Assembly: GCA_018380195.1 (NCBI GenBank)
Contig: JAGZUC010000006.1
Span: 1-64,000, forward strand
DNA: 64,000 nt
Direction: 5' to 3'
Source of the DNA: Collinsella sp.
GTDB lineage: Bacteria; Actinomycetota; Coriobacteriia; Coriobacteriales; Coriobacteriaceae
Each line of letters starts with the position of its first letter. Position 1 is the first letter of the stretch. The notes beneath the pieces were generated by a model, which saw only the letters and a list, made by a program, of their open reading frames with translations, was not told the origin of the DNA and did no database searches. Made by a program: the position numbers and the translations under genes. Below, piece after piece: positions 42,097 through 51,599 of the stretch.

Positions 42097-42621
42097 ATGT
42101 CGGACGATCTTCATCAAACCGCGTCGGGCAAGCGCCGCGACGTCATTAGCTGGGACGAGTTCTTTATGAGCGTGGCCATCGCCGCGCAGCGCCGCAGCAA
42201 GGACCCCAACACGCAGGTGGGAGCGTGCATCGCCAGCACCAACCACCGCATCCTTTCGGTGGGTTACAACGGCACGCCCTCGGCGCTCAACGATGACTTT
42301 TTCCCGTGGGGCACGAGCGATGACCCGTTGCAGGATAAGCACAACTACGTGGTGCATGCCGAGGCCAACGCCGTGCTCAACTACCGCGGCTCGCTCAAAG
42401 ACCTTGAGGGTTCCACGGTCTACGTCACGCTATTCCCGTGCCACGACTGCGCCAAGATCCTGGCGCAGGTGGGTGTGGGCGAGGTCGTCTACCTGGACAA
42501 TAAGTATGCCGATACCGACGACGGCCGTATCAGCCGCCGCATTCTCGACTCCTGCGGCATCAGCTACCGCCAGGTCATCGTCGATGTCCAGATTGGTACC
42601 GGGGGACAGGCTCGGCAGTAA
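42097..42621 (+). CDS. dCMP/ComE-type deaminase
   Basis: A 174-residue zinc deaminase of the deoxycytidylate type. The zinc motifs are VHAEANAVLN and FPCHDCAKILAQ. It likely converts dCMP to dUMP for thymidylate synthesis, though ComEB-type proteins share this form. The start at 42097 has GGAGGT upstream; an earlier ATG at 42061 is unlikely. It follows coaX by 84 bases. Confidence 0.88.
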   Translation: MSDDLHQTASGKRRDVISWDEFFMSVAIAAQRRSKDPNTQVGACIASTNHRILSVGYNGTPSALNDDFFPWGTSDDPLQDKHNYVVHAEANAVLNYRGSLKDLEGSTVYVTLFPCHDCAKILAQVGVGEVVYLDNKYADTDDGRISRRILDSCGISYRQVIVDVQIGTGGQARQ

Positions 42622-42650
42622 TATGCGTTGTCGCTATCTGACGACGAGCG

Positions 42651-42680
42651 CAGCTCAAAGAGCCCCGTCCCAAATTGACT
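42651..42680. repeat. GGGACGGGGC element, partial
   Basis: On the minus strand the core TTTGGGACGGGGCTCTTT is flanked by a short GAGCTGC arm. It matches 40995-41029 and 61843 but lacks a good stem. Confidence 0.5.
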
Positions 42681-42792
42681 ACTCGTGAAAGTCGCGTCTG
42701 CGCGCATGGACGGCTCGTGAGCGGGTACATGGCTGTAGTAACATAGCTTCTGTCCGCGGGCGTGCCCGCGTTATTGTGAGAAAGGAGCCCCT

Positions 42793-43071
42793 GTGGCTGT
42801 TAACGAAGAGCTGCTTAAGAAGGTTCTTGAAGAGATTCGCCCCAACCTGCAGGCCGATGGCGGCGATATGGAGTATGTGGGCGTCGACGACGAGGGCGTC
42901 GTCAAGCTGGAGCTGCAGGGCGCCTGCGCCGGCTGCCCCATGAGCTCACTGACCCTGTCTATGGGCATCGAGCGTATCCTGAAGGAGCATGTGCCCGGCG
43001 TTACCCGCGTTGAGCAGGTCAATGTTTCCGGCGAGGCCGAGGACCTGTACGACGAGTACGCGCCGTTCTAA
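42793..43071 (+). CDS. NifU C-terminal domain protein
   Basis: A 92-residue stand-alone NifU-like (NFU) domain with the cluster Cys pair in GACAGCPMSS. It should carry and deliver iron-sulfur clusters. The start is GTG at 42793 with AAAGGAG upstream. The C-terminal acidic tail is typical of this type. Confidence 0.92.
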   Translation: MAVNEELLKKVLEEIRPNLQADGGDMEYVGVDDEGVVKLELQGACAGCPMSSLTLSMGIERILKEHVPGVTRVEQVNVSGEAEDLYDEYAPF

Positions 43072-43179
43072 GATGCGAAAGCTGCGGACGGTACGCTCCG
43101 CATAGACGTTATGCCCAGATATGCGGCTGCGAGCGCAAGGCCCGCGGCCGCATTTGTATGTAGGGAGCAGGGGATCGAT

Positions 43180-44001
43180 ATGCTCAACGACCTCTACCAC
43201 ATGCTTGATCCCGTCGCGATCTCGGCGGGCCCCATCACCATCTACTGGTACGGCCTGGCCTACGTGGTCGGCGCTCTGCTCACAGCGGTCGTTATGTACC
43301 GCACGCAGCGTCGTTGGGGCTTTGACATTACGATTGATGACCTGACGAGCGTCGTGGTCGGCGCGGTCTTTGGCCTCATCATCGGCGCGCGCCTGTTTTA
43401 CGTCGTCTTTTACGGCGATGGCTACTATTGGGCCCACCCGCTCGAAATCTTTGCCACCAACGAGGGAGGCATGAGCTTCCACGGCGGCCTGGTGGGCGGC
43501 ATCTTGGGCGGCATCATCGTGTGCCGCATGTATAAACTTGATGCATGGACCGTCGCCGACCTTGCCGTGATCGGCGCCCCGCTAGCCCTGTGCCTGGGCC
43601 GTTGCGCCAACTTCGTGAACGGCGAGCTGTGGGGCAAACCGACCGATCTGCCCTGGGGCGTGATCTTTGGCGGTACCGCGGGCGATATGCCGCGCCATCC
43701 CTCCCAGCTCTATGAGGCGTTTCTTGAGGGCATCGTGCTCTTCTGTTTTTTGCAGGTGCTCAGCCGCAAAAAGTCGCTGCTGCCCCAGGGTACGTTTATG
43801 GGCGTGTTCGTGATGGGGTACGGCATCGTCCGCTTTCTCGTTGAGTTCGTGCGCGTGCCCGATGCACAGCTGGGCTATCTGCTGGGCGGCGTCATCACTA
43901 TGGGCCAGCTGCTGAGTTTGCCGCTCGTGATCGCCGGCCTGGCGCTCATCATCTTCGCCCGACACCGCAATCGCCCCCAGCGCGTCTATTTGGACGCCTA
44001 A
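43180..44001 (+). CDS. lgt: Prolipoprotein diacylglyceryl transferase
   Basis: This 273-residue membrane enzyme adds diacylglycerol to the lipobox Cys of prelipoproteins. The Lgt signature is CLGRCANFVNGELWGKPTDLPWG, with upstream GGMSFHGGLVGG and downstream RHPSQLYEA. About seven membrane segments are present. The start at 43180 is supported by AGGGAGCAGGGG; a start at 43111 would add a non-family leader. Confidence 0.94.
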   Translation: MLNDLYHMLDPVAISAGPITIYWYGLAYVVGALLTAVVMYRTQRRWGFDITIDDLTSVVVGAVFGLIIGARLFYVVFYGDGYYWAHPLEIFATNEGGMSFHGGLVGGILGGIIVCRMYKLDAWTVADLAVIGAPLALCLGRCANFVNGELWGKPTDLPWGVIFGGTAGDMPRHPSQLYEAFLEGIVLFCFLQVLSRKKSLLPQGTFMGVFVMGYGIVRFLVEFVRVPDAQLGYLLGGVITMGQLLSLPLVIAGLALIIFARHRNRPQRVYLDA

Positions 44002-44006
44002 CCACT

Positions 44007-44047
44007 AAGACCACCGCAAAGGGGACAGGCGCCTTTGTGGTGGTCTT
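44007..44047. repeat. GGGGACAGG-loop hairpin, AAGACCACC stem
   Basis: AAGACCACC-n-CAAAGG and CCTTTG-n-GGTGGTCTT pair over about 15 bp five bases past the lgt stop. GGGGACAGG is in the loop. Again the core is kept and the stem differs. Confidence 0.85.
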
Positions 44048-44084
44048 GCCGAGTTTGATAGGTTTCTAGAAAGGCTTTCGGACT

Positions 44085-46268
44085 GTGAAGGATTCCGACC
44101 TCTCCACAACGGCTGCGCGCGACGCTGCCCGCATCGTCTGGTTTAAGCGCTACCCCGCCAAGCAGACGCTCATCGCATTTTTGCTCGCGCTGTTGGCAAC
44201 CACGGCGTTTTCCATCGATCCCGCCCCGGTGTCGAGCAACGCGGTCTTGGCGATTGACCCCAAAGCCTCGGGCATGCTGTACGTGTGCTACGAGGTACTC
44301 CTCTCGTTTGCCGGCCATACCGACGCGGTCATGCTGCTTGCGCTTGCCTGCCTGCTCACGCTGCCGTTTCGCTACGTATTCTTTGGCCGCGGCGACGCCT
44401 GGCGTCCCTCGGTGATCCTTCCGTCGCTGTTCTTTGCCGTCTGCATGGTGTTTGGCCGCAGCTACGACCTCACCGATTCGGCCGAGATCGTGCTCGGCGA
44501 CAAGGCGCGCATCATCTGCGCCTGGATAGGCGGTGCGGGCTGGATGCTCTTGGCGGTCGTTGCCTTCTACCTTGCCTTTGAGTGTCTAGATTGGCTGAGC
44601 TCTCGGCGTATTCCGTTTTCCGAAGCGCACTTTGGCCGCGTATGGCGTATGGCTCACGCCGTGCTCTCGGTCCATCCCTTTGCCGGGCCCTTCCTGGTGC
44701 TTATGGTCGCCTGGGCGCCCACGCTCATCGCTTCGCTGCCCGGCCTTTTTATGGGAGATACGGGTGCGCAGATTCGCCAGTGGTTCAACTACCCCAACGG
44801 TACGAGTGACTACCTGCGCCTGCTCAATCCCAACGTGTTGCTCAACGGGCATCATCCGGTCGTGCACACGGCTATCATCGGTTCGTGCGTCCAACTGGGG
44901 CTTTCACTGTTCAACAGCGCCAACGCAGGTCTTGTCATCTACACCTGCGCTCAGTTCGTCATTACGGCCGCCTGCATGGCCTATTCCATCTCGTCGTTGC
45001 GCAAGCTGGGCGTGAGCCTGCCGGTCCGCGGCGTGATCTTGCTGTTCTTTGTGTTTATGCCCATGTTCTCCAACTACGCGGCCCTGCTTACCAAAGATGT
45101 GCTGTTTGCCGATGCGTTTTTGGTGCTGTTGGTGCAGACCGTGAAGCTCGTGGCCTGCGGCCTGCCCCGTCGCGATGCCAATGCCGAGCGTGCGGGCGAA
45201 CAGAGGCCCGTGCTCTTTGCACGCCACGACTGGCTGCTGCTCGCTCTGGGCGCCATGGGTTCCACGTTTCTGCGCAACGGCGGCCTGGTGTTTCCCCTGG
45301 CGGCATGCGTAATCGCGACGGCGTTTTGCGCATGGGACGCACATGTGGCTCATCGTGCAGCCAAGCAGACTGGTGCTGCGCCTTCGGGCACCATCCCGCG
45401 TTTCCGCTGGGTGGGAGTTCTTGTGGTGCTTGCACTCTGTCTTGCCTCTAATATGTATTTCACCAAGGTCTTTATGCCGGCGCACGACATCACGCCTGGT
45501 TCCAAGCGCGAAATCCTTTCGATTCCGTTCCAGCAGACGGCTCGTTTCGTCCAAAAGCACGACGGCCTCAACTCGGGCGTCAACCCCACGGTTAAGGAGG
45601 ACGGCACCATCGTGGAGGCTCCTTGCGACGGCTTGGTGACCGATGAAGAGCGTGCCGTGATCGACCGTGTGCTCAAGTACGAGAATCTGGGCCGCCGTTA
45701 CAACCCGGATAAGTCGGACGCCGTCAAAAATTGCTTTAACGAGTACGCCTCGCAGGAGGACATCAAGGCCTATTTTGAGGTGTGGGCCCAGATGTTCAAA
45801 AAGGATCCCGAGTGCTATATCTCGGCGCTCATCAATAACTACTACGGCTACTTTTATCCGAGTGCCCGCGATGTGTGGGTCTACAGCACGGCGCGCAGTG
45901 CCGAGATCATGGCGAAGCCCGATAACCTCAAGTACTTTGATTTCCATCCGGTCGATAGCAAGGTTGTGCGCTGGTGCGACCACCTGATCAACCTGTATCG
46001 CGTGGCAGTACAACGCATCCCGTTTATCTCGCTCGCCATGAGCTCGGCCACCTATGTGTGGATTATGATCGCCGTGGTGGCCTATCTGCTGCGTCGTCAT
46101 TCGTGGCGCGGGCTGGCCATTTGGGTGCCGCTTTTGGGCGTGCTCGCCGTGTGCCTGATCGGTCCTTGCAACGGCTCGACCTACATGCGCTACCTGTATC
46201 CGGTCATCGCCTGCATGCCCTTTGCCATCGGCGCCACCATCACCCGCAGCGACCTCCTCTGGTCCTAA
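44085..46268 (+). CDS. Large multi-pass membrane protein (DUF6020-like)
   Basis: The 727-residue product has about thirteen membrane segments. Motifs include FMGDTGAQIRQWFN and LLNGHHPVVHTAIIGS, which recall the DUF6020 and GT-C-type glycosyltransferase pattern. A long loop (about residues 465-630) lies before the last four segments. The start is GTG at 44085. It probably acts in cell-envelope glycan transfer or modification, but this is inferred. It is flanked by GGGGACAGG-type hairpins on both sides. Confidence 0.72.
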   Translation: MKDSDLSTTAARDAARIVWFKRYPAKQTLIAFLLALLATTAFSIDPAPVSSNAVLAIDPKASGMLYVCYEVLLSFAGHTDAVMLLALACLLTLPFRYVFFGRGDAWRPSVILPSLFFAVCMVFGRSYDLTDSAEIVLGDKARIICAWIGGAGWMLLAVVAFYLAFECLDWLSSRRIPFSEAHFGRVWRMAHAVLSVHPFAGPFLVLMVAWAPTLIASLPGLFMGDTGAQIRQWFNYPNGTSDYLRLLNPNVLLNGHHPVVHTAIIGSCVQLGLSLFNSANAGLVIYTCAQFVITAACMAYSISSLRKLGVSLPVRGVILLFFVFMPMFSNYAALLTKDVLFADAFLVLLVQTVKLVACGLPRRDANAERAGEQRPVLFARHDWLLLALGAMGSTFLRNGGLVFPLAACVIATAFCAWDAHVAHRAAKQTGAAPSGTIPRFRWVGVLVVLALCLASNMYFTKVFMPAHDITPGSKREILSIPFQQTARFVQKHDGLNSGVNPTVKEDGTIVEAPCDGLVTDEERAVIDRVLKYENLGRRYNPDKSDAVKNCFNEYASQEDIKAYFEVWAQMFKKDPECYISALINNYYGYFYPSARDVWVYSTARSAEIMAKPDNLKYFDFHPVDSKVVRWCDHLINLYRVAVQRIPFISLAMSSATYVWIMIAVVAYLLRRHSWRGLAIWVPLLGVLAVCLIGPCNGSTYMRYLYPVIACMPFAIGATITRSDLLWS

Positions 46269-46302
46269 TTTGGTGCAAAGGGGGCAGGTTACTTTGCGCC
46301 AA
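46269..46302. repeat. GGGGGCAGG-loop hairpin, TTGGTGC stem
   Basis: TTTGGTGCAAAG and CTTTGCGCCAA form the stem around GGGGGCAGGTT, directly after the stop at 46268. The stem word resembles that of the element inside 6466-6552. Confidence 0.72.
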
Positions 46303-46433
46303 GGGGCTGCATCATCACGACGCCTTCATTTTGGGGTTTATCTCGCAGGCCAGTAGGTATATCATAACGACGTTTGTTTATATTGCCCGAGCATCTGCGT
46401 TGGGCTTTAGGTCGAAACCGATAGGAGACACGT

Positions 46434-47240
46434 ATGTCCGGACACTCTAAGTGGGCCACAACCAAGCATCGTAAGGGCGCGCAGGACGCCAAGCGTTCCG
46501 CCCTCTTCTCCAAGCTCAGCCGCAACATCACCGTTGCTGCCCGTCTTGGCGGCGACCCGCTGCCCGAGAACAACGCCAGCCTCGCCGCTGCCGTTGCCAA
46601 GGCCAAGGCTCAGTCCATGCCTAAGGACAAGATCAAGTCCGCTATCGACAAGGCCTTCGGTTCGGGTGCCGACGCCGCTGTCTACGAGAACATCGTGTAC
46701 GAGGGCTATGGTCCCGCCGGTGTCGCCGTCTACGTCGACTGCCTGACCGATAACCGCAACCGCACTGCCGCCGATGTCCGTTCCGCCTTCTCCCACGCTG
46801 GCGGCAACCTGGGCACCTCCGGCTCCGTCGCCTTCCAGTTTGAGCGCAAGGGCCAGATTGTCGTCGCCAAGGAGATCCTGGACGAGAACGCCAAGAAGGA
46901 GACCATGATCGCCAACGGTGCTGCCGGTGACGAGGATGAGTTCATGATGGCTATCGCCGAGGCCGGTGGCGAGGACTACGAGGACGCCGGCGAGGAGTGG
47001 ATCGTCTGGACCGCTGCCAACGACGTCATGGCTGTCTCCAAGGCACTCGAGGAGCAGGGCATCCAGGTCAAGGGCTCCGAGACCAGCATGGTCCCGACTA
47101 CCCCGACCGAGGTCTCCGGTACCGACGCCAAGAAGGTCCAGCGCCTCATCGATCGTCTCGAGGAGCTCGACGACGTCCAGGACGTCTACAGCACCATGGA
47201 TATGACCGACGAGGTCATCGCTGCCCTCGAGGAGGAGTAG
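46434..47240 (+). CDS. yebC: YebC/PmpR-family regulator
   Basis: The first residues MSGHSKWATTKHRKG are the family signature. At 268 residues it is somewhat longer than usual (about 240-250), with an acidic C-terminus ending in ALEEE. Members regulate transcription or help ribosomes through polyproline stretches. AGGAGA lies before the ATG. Confidence 0.95.
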   Translation: MSGHSKWATTKHRKGAQDAKRSALFSKLSRNITVAARLGGDPLPENNASLAAAVAKAKAQSMPKDKIKSAIDKAFGSGADAAVYENIVYEGYGPAGVAVYVDCLTDNRNRTAADVRSAFSHAGGNLGTSGSVAFQFERKGQIVVAKEILDENAKKETMIANGAAGDEDEFMMAIAEAGGEDYEDAGEEWIVWTAANDVMAVSKALEEQGIQVKGSETSMVPTTPTEVSGTDAKKVQRLIDRLEELDDVQDVYSTMDMTDEVIAALEEE

Positions 47241-47309
47241 CGTCCGCGCGGGTTAAGCCGCGCATATCTGGGCATAATGAAGCGAGCATGCAAGCCTCGT
47301 GGAATAGAT

Positions 47310-47356
47310 GAGCCGGATCCGCGTGCGTATGGCACCGGACCCGGCTCTTTTATAAT
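47310..47356 (+). promoter_or_regulatory. Terminator after yebC overlapping a TATAAT box
   Basis: GAGCCGG-n-TCCG and CGGA-n-CCGGCTC form a stem followed by TTTTAT. The same bases hold TATAAT at 47351-47356, a perfect -10 box for the amaP operon 50 bp downstream. No good -35 box is seen at the proper spacing. Confidence 0.65.
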
Positions 47357-47405
47357 GATGCGAACCGTTTTGCATTCTGTGGACCGAAACCTGAAGGGAG
47401 CGCGC

Positions 47406-47951
47406 GTGCGCGTACTCAAACGAGCCCTAGCGATCGTGTATCTTGCCGCCGCCATCGTGGCGCTGGGTACGCTTGTCTGCCAGTTCTGGGGACCGTATAC
47501 GTATCGCTTTATGCTGCTGTTGCGTGACACCATGCCTCGCGTCGTCGTTACGGTGTGTGCCGCTATCGTGGCGCTTGGCGTGCTCATCGGTTTTTTCCGC
47601 CTGATGTTCGCGCGTCGTGAGCCGTCCTGCGTGCATCCGGCGGGGGAGCGCAATATCGAGGTCACGCTCGCAGCGCTTTCCTCGTGCGCCCGTGCCGCGG
47701 CAGAGTGCGATGATCGCGTGATGGTTGAGCATATCGAGGCACGCGTTCAAGGCTCCGACGAGTCGCGCGTTCGTTTTAAGGTCGAGGCCATCGCGCTCGA
47801 TGACAAGGACGTTGCCGCTCTTGCCACCTCGATGCAGCAGCGCATCGAGAAGGCCTGCGACACCATGCTCGGCACGCCGGGCACGACCGCGCGCGTCCGT
47901 TTTTTGCCGTCCAAGACTACCGTCCAGACCGTGGAGGTTTCCGGTGAGTGA
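47406..47951 (+). CDS. amaP: AmaP-like alkaline-shock membrane anchor protein
   Basis: A 181-residue protein with two N-terminal membrane segments (about residues 7-28 and 43-65) and a C-terminal domain that resembles the AmaP anchor (from ERNIEVTLAAL to SKTTVQTVEV). GTG at 47406 is preceded by AAGGGAG; the frame is open to 47277 but no good site lies there. It precedes DUF2273 and Asp23 genes, the standard cluster for envelope stress. Confidence 0.85.
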   Translation: MRVLKRALAIVYLAAAIVALGTLVCQFWGPYTYRFMLLLRDTMPRVVVTVCAAIVALGVLIGFFRLMFARREPSCVHPAGERNIEVTLAALSSCARAAAECDDRVMVEHIEARVQGSDESRVRFKVEAIALDDKDVAALATSMQQRIEKACDTMLGTPGTTARVRFLPSKTTVQTVEVSGE

Positions 47952-48321
47952 TACCAATCAAGACAAGACCGCCCGCACGCCGCGCTTGACGATCGACCAG
48001 AACGCTACGCCGGCAGGCGAGGTCGTCGATCCTAAGGTGGAGGGTACCGAGTCACATGACGCGGTCGCCGATGATTTTGATGAGGCCATGGGTCTCATCA
48101 AGGGTACGGGGGCAGCCATCTGGAGCTATGCCGTCCGTCATCCCAACACCACGCTTGGAGCCGTCGCTGGTTTTGTGCTCGCCGTGCTGGTGCTCACGCT
48201 CGGCCTGTGGGATACGCTCGTCATCGCTTTCTTTGTGCTGATCGGCGCCGTGATTGGCCAGATCCGCGACGGCGAGAACGGGATCGTCAACTTCTTCGGC
48301 CGTCTGTTTAGCGGCCGCTAG
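47944..48321 (+). CDS. DUF2273 small membrane protein
   Basis: A 125-residue protein with an acidic soluble N-terminus and two membrane segments (about 57-97), ending in NGIVNFFGRLFSGR. GTG at 47944 overlaps the amaP stop by eight bases and has GGAGG upstream. DUF2273 proteins accompany AmaP and Asp23. Confidence 0.82.
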   Translation: MSDTNQDKTARTPRLTIDQNATPAGEVVDPKVEGTESHDAVADDFDEAMGLIKGTGAAIWSYAVRHPNTTLGAVAGFVLAVLVLTLGLWDTLVIAFFVLIGAVIGQIRDGENGIVNFFGRLFSGR

Positions 48322-48365
48322 CATGTATTCGACCGCCGCGTGTGCGGTGGGCATAAGGAGGAACC

Positions 48366-48887
48366 ATGGCTTTTAACACGAAGGTCGATGTGGCCGATAC
48401 CGAGCTCGAGGTAGACGAGACCGTCACCGCCGAGGCCGAGGACGTAACGCTCGAGGACGAGGCGCTCGTCGAGGCCGAACCCGCCGACGATGCGGATGAG
48501 GATGATGGGGAAGCGGACGAGTCCGAGGACTCGCTGACCTATTCCAACGGTGTGATCGAGAAGATCGTCGCCATGGCCACCCGCGAGGTACCGCACGTCC
48601 TGGGCATGAAGGGCAACCTCATGCACTTTGTGCAGGAGCAGTTTGGTGCCGAGAATCTGACCAAGGGCGTGACAGTCGAGGTCACCGATGACAACCGCGT
48701 GGTCGTTAACATTTCCGTCATTATCGAGTACGGCGCCTATGCGCCCGCGATTTTCGACGACGTTAAGGCGCGCGTGACCGAGCGTCTGGCTGCGATGACC
48801 GGCCTTGAGGTGGCAGGCGTCAACCTGCGCATCGAGGATGTCATCACCCCCGAGGAGTACGAGCACCGCACCAACCAGCACGAGTAA
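48366..48887 (+). CDS. asp23: Asp23/Gls24-family envelope stress protein
   Basis: A 173-residue Asp23 domain protein. The first 58 residues are strongly acidic (ADDADEDDGEADESED), an unusual extension. The core begins at TYSNGVIEKIVAMATREVPHV. AmaP would tether it to the membrane. The GGAGG site lies before the ATG. It is followed by a GGGACAGG hairpin and a terminator. Confidence 0.9.
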   Translation: MAFNTKVDVADTELEVDETVTAEAEDVTLEDEALVEAEPADDADEDDGEADESEDSLTYSNGVIEKIVAMATREVPHVLGMKGNLMHFVQEQFGAENLTKGVTVEVTDDNRVVVNISVIIEYGAYAPAIFDDVKARVTERLAAMTGLEVAGVNLRIEDVITPEEYEHRTNQHE

Positions 48888-48943
48888 CCTACCAAAAAGG
48901 TAACCTGCCAAAAAGGGACAGGTTTATTTTGGCAGGTTTTATC
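48886..48943. repeat. GGGACAGG-loop hairpin, TTTTGGCAGG type (copy D)
   Basis: A 12 bp stem pairs 48902-48913 with 48927-48938. A partial second copy of the left arm (ACCTACCAAAAAGG) lies just before it, so the element is duplicated at its 5' edge, overlapping the asp23 stop. Confidence 0.85.
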
Positions 48944-48956
48944 TGCGAAAACGTCA

Positions 48957-48998
48957 AACGGCCGGTCGCACGGATGTATGTGCGGCCGGCCGTTATTT
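48957..48998 (+). terminator. Terminator after the asp23 operon
   Basis: AACGGCCGGTCGCA pairs with TGCGGCCGGCCGTT with one mismatch, followed by ATTTGT. Confidence 0.78.
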
Positions 48999-49110
48999 GT
49001 ATGCCCCCGATGTAGGCATACCGCTCGTCTAACTAGGGGTTGCAATCGTCACGTTCCGCGTTACCCTAATGGGCGCATTGTTTCCAAATTGTTAACGAGG
49101 GGTTGCCGTA

Positions 49111-50133
49111 ATGGCTGACGAGCGCGAAACAGAAAGCAAGGCATGGGCGATTGAGGCCGCCGCGGCAGAGGCGGCATCGCGAGCTGCCGAGGAGCTACAT
49201 CGTCCTCCCGTGGTGCCGATGGAGCGCGTGGTCGATCGCACCGATATCGAGCGCGGCGAGCGTGCCGGCCAAAAGCGCAGCCAGGAGCCAGGCTTCCCGC
49301 GCTTTTTCGCCGAGCTCAATCTAGGTCTGATTCTTACGGCCTTTGCCATCGTTGCGTTTAAAACCCCTAATCACTTTGCTTTTGGCGGCACCTCGGGCGT
49401 GTCGGTCATTCTGTCCACGCTGTTCCCGACCCTGCCCGTCGGCGTCTTTATGTGGATTATCAACGCGGTTCTCGTCGTCTTGGGCTTTATCTTTTTGGAG
49501 CGCAAGGCAATCCTGTGGAGCGTCTTCGCCTCATTTGCGCTGTCCGCCTATGTTTCGCTGTTTGAGCTTTTTATTCCGACCGATGTCTCGATGACGGGCG
49601 ATATGTGGCTCGACCTGTGCTTTGCCGTGATTCTGCCGGCGCTCGGCAGCGCCATCGTTTTTGATATCGGCGCCTCGACGGGCGGCACGGACATCCTCGC
49701 TATGATCCTCAAACGCCGTACCACACTCGAGATTGGCCGCGCGCTGTTGCTGGTCGATATCGGCATCGTGACCATCGCGGCCTTTTTGTATGGTCCGCGT
49801 ATCGGTCTGTATTGCGTGCTCGGCCTGTTTGCCAAGACGCTTGTGGTCGACAAGGCCATCGAGAGCATTCATCTTCGTAAGGTCTGCACGATCATTTGTT
49901 CCGAGCCCCTTAAGGTCGAGGAGTTTATCGTCAAGCATCTCAACCGCACGGCGACCATCAGCCGCGGCTACGGCGCCTTCTCGGGCAAGTGCGTGACGGT
50001 GATCATGAGCGTGCTGAGCCGTCGCGAGGCCGTGCAGCTGCGCCGTTATGCGCGCGAGGTCGATCCTGGTGCCTTTATCACGATCGTCGACAGCTCCGAG
50101 ATCGTCGGCAAGGGTTTCCGCGGCACGAACTAG
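49111..50133 (+). CDS. YitT-family (DUF161/DUF2179) membrane protein
   Basis: The 340-residue protein has about six membrane segments from residue 70 on, with TPNHFAFGGTSGVSVIL and SIGASTGGTD-like IGASTGGTDILAMIL. The C-terminal domain (KVCTIICSEPLKVEEFIVK to VDSSEIVGKGF) is DUF2179. The first 60 residues are charged and cytosolic. Function is unknown. An AGGGG site precedes the ATG. Confidence 0.9.
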   Translation: MADERETESKAWAIEAAAAEAASRAAEELHRPPVVPMERVVDRTDIERGERAGQKRSQEPGFPRFFAELNLGLILTAFAIVAFKTPNHFAFGGTSGVSVILSTLFPTLPVGVFMWIINAVLVVLGFIFLERKAILWSVFASFALSAYVSLFELFIPTDVSMTGDMWLDLCFAVILPALGSAIVFDIGASTGGTDILAMILKRRTTLEIGRALLLVDIGIVTIAAFLYGPRIGLYCVLGLFAKTLVVDKAIESIHLRKVCTIICSEPLKVEEFIVKHLNRTATISRGYGAFSGKCVTVIMSVLSRREAVQLRRYAREVDPGAFITIVDSSEIVGKGFRGTN

Positions 50134-50177
50134 CGCGGACACACTCGTCAAACAATCGAAAAGCGCCTCGCGCGTTG

Positions 50178-50202
50178 CAAATACGTCATCTAAGAGTATT
50201 TG
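50178..50202. promoter_or_regulatory. Small inverted repeat before the zinc-ribbon gene
   Basis: CAAATAC and GTATTTG form a 7 bp inverted repeat with an 11 base centre, 82 bp upstream of the start. It could be an operator or a weak terminator of yitT. Confidence 0.4.
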
Positions 50203-50283
50203 TCCTCACATTGGGTGATAATGATGCCAAAGACATCGTTTGCGATCCAGGTGATTCGCTCTAGATACGAAGGGATGATTTCG

Positions 50284-51588
50284 ATGTTCTGTTCGCAGTG
50301 TGGCGCCCCCATGGGCGATAACGACAAGTTCTGCGGCGTGTGTGGTGCCCCCAATGCCGGTGCTGCAGCTTCCACCCCTCAGGGTCAGCCTCAGCCTCAG
50401 CAGTTTGTTCCTCAACCTGTCGCGAACGCGTCCAAGGGCTGCACGGCTCAGGCGTTTGAGGATATGACCAAGACTCCGGGCGTGCTGCAGCGCGTGTGCC
50501 AGATTGCCTTTTTGCCGGCGCTTATCTGTGTCGTGTCGGTACTCGTGCTGTTCATCCCCGTTATCGGCGGTATTGCGGCTGCCATCGGCTTTTTGGCTGC
50601 CTACGTGGCGAGCGTGTGCGGTTCGGGCTTTGGCATCGAGTGGGGTCGCGACCTGTCGCTTAAGATCGATGACGGCATGGGTCGTCCGTTGATGCGTTCC
50701 ACGTCGTTTGGTCTCGGAATCTTTTCGAGCGTTATTTCGGTCGTGCTCGAGGTTATCGCTGCCATTCCCATTATCGGTGTAGTGCTTTCGCTGGTGGAGG
50801 GCGTGGTAGTTGGCGCCGCGGGCTCGTATTCTTATTACGGCTCTTATGCGCTCGAGGCTGCGCTGTTTGGCTCGCTTGGCCTGCTTGTCCTGGCTATGAT
50901 TGCCACGGCGGTCCTGGGGGTCTTCTTTAAGATGTTCGCCGACATTGCCGTGATGCACTTTGCGGTGACCGGTCGCGTCGAGAGCGCGTTTTCGCTCGAT
51001 AAGGTTTGGGCAGCCTTTAAGAACAATAAGACCAAGCTGTTCTGCGCTTCGTTCCTTCCCGAGTTTTTGACGGGCCTGGTCGCCAACGTTGTCACATGGA
51101 TCTTGACGGTCGTCTTTGGCGCCGTTGCCTCTGTCGGTATGTATAGCTACTACTATCGTCCTACGGGTATTGAGGCGATTGTTGCCGGCGGCGGCATCAC
51201 ACTCGTGCTGTTCCTGGTGCTGGTCGCTTTTGTCACCGTATTTCTTACGGTCTTTGGCAAGATGCTCAAGCATCGTGCCGTTGGCTATTGGGTCGCACGT
51301 TATGCAAGCGAGTGGGTTGACGAGGACAAGGACGACGTCCTGACTTTTGTATTGCCCTTTGAGAAGAAGTCCGCTCCTTCGGGTTACAGCGCTCCGGATG
51401 TTGCGTCTGAGCCCAAGCCCGCGCCCGAGCCGGCGCCCGTGCCTGAGCCTGAGCCCGAGCCCAAGCCTGAGCCGGCACCTGCACCTGAGACTGCGCCTGA
51501 GCCCGAGTCCGAGCCTGAGCCAGCGCCTGTGCCTGCGCCTGAGCCGGCGCCCGAGTCAAGTTCCGACGAGGGCCCTCAGGACGAGTAG
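50284..51588 (+). CDS. Zinc-ribbon membrane protein (DUF4013-like) with Pro/Glu repeat tail
   Basis: A 434-residue protein. Residues 2-20 form a zinc ribbon (CSQCGAPMGDNDKFCGVCG). Residues about 85-365 hold six or more membrane segments in a DUF4013-like layout. The last 60 residues are Pro-Glu-Ala repeats such as PAPEPAPVPEPEPEP. The start at 50284 has AAGGG upstream. The tail repeats are coded by CCTGAG/CCCGAG units that could slip in length. Function unknown. Confidence 0.82.
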   Translation: MFCSQCGAPMGDNDKFCGVCGAPNAGAAASTPQGQPQPQQFVPQPVANASKGCTAQAFEDMTKTPGVLQRVCQIAFLPALICVVSVLVLFIPVIGGIAAAIGFLAAYVASVCGSGFGIEWGRDLSLKIDDGMGRPLMRSTSFGLGIFSSVISVVLEVIAAIPIIGVVLSLVEGVVVGAAGSYSYYGSYALEAALFGSLGLLVLAMIATAVLGVFFKMFADIAVMHFAVTGRVESAFSLDKVWAAFKNNKTKLFCASFLPEFLTGLVANVVTWILTVVFGAVASVGMYSYYYRPTGIEAIVAGGGITLVLFLVLVAFVTVFLTVFGKMLKHRAVGYWVARYASEWVDEDKDDVLTFVLPFEKKSAPSGYSAPDVASEPKPAPEPAPVPEPEPEPKPEPAPAPETAPEPESEPEPAPVPAPEPAPESSSDEGPQDE

Positions 51589-51599
51589 CATGCCGCCTG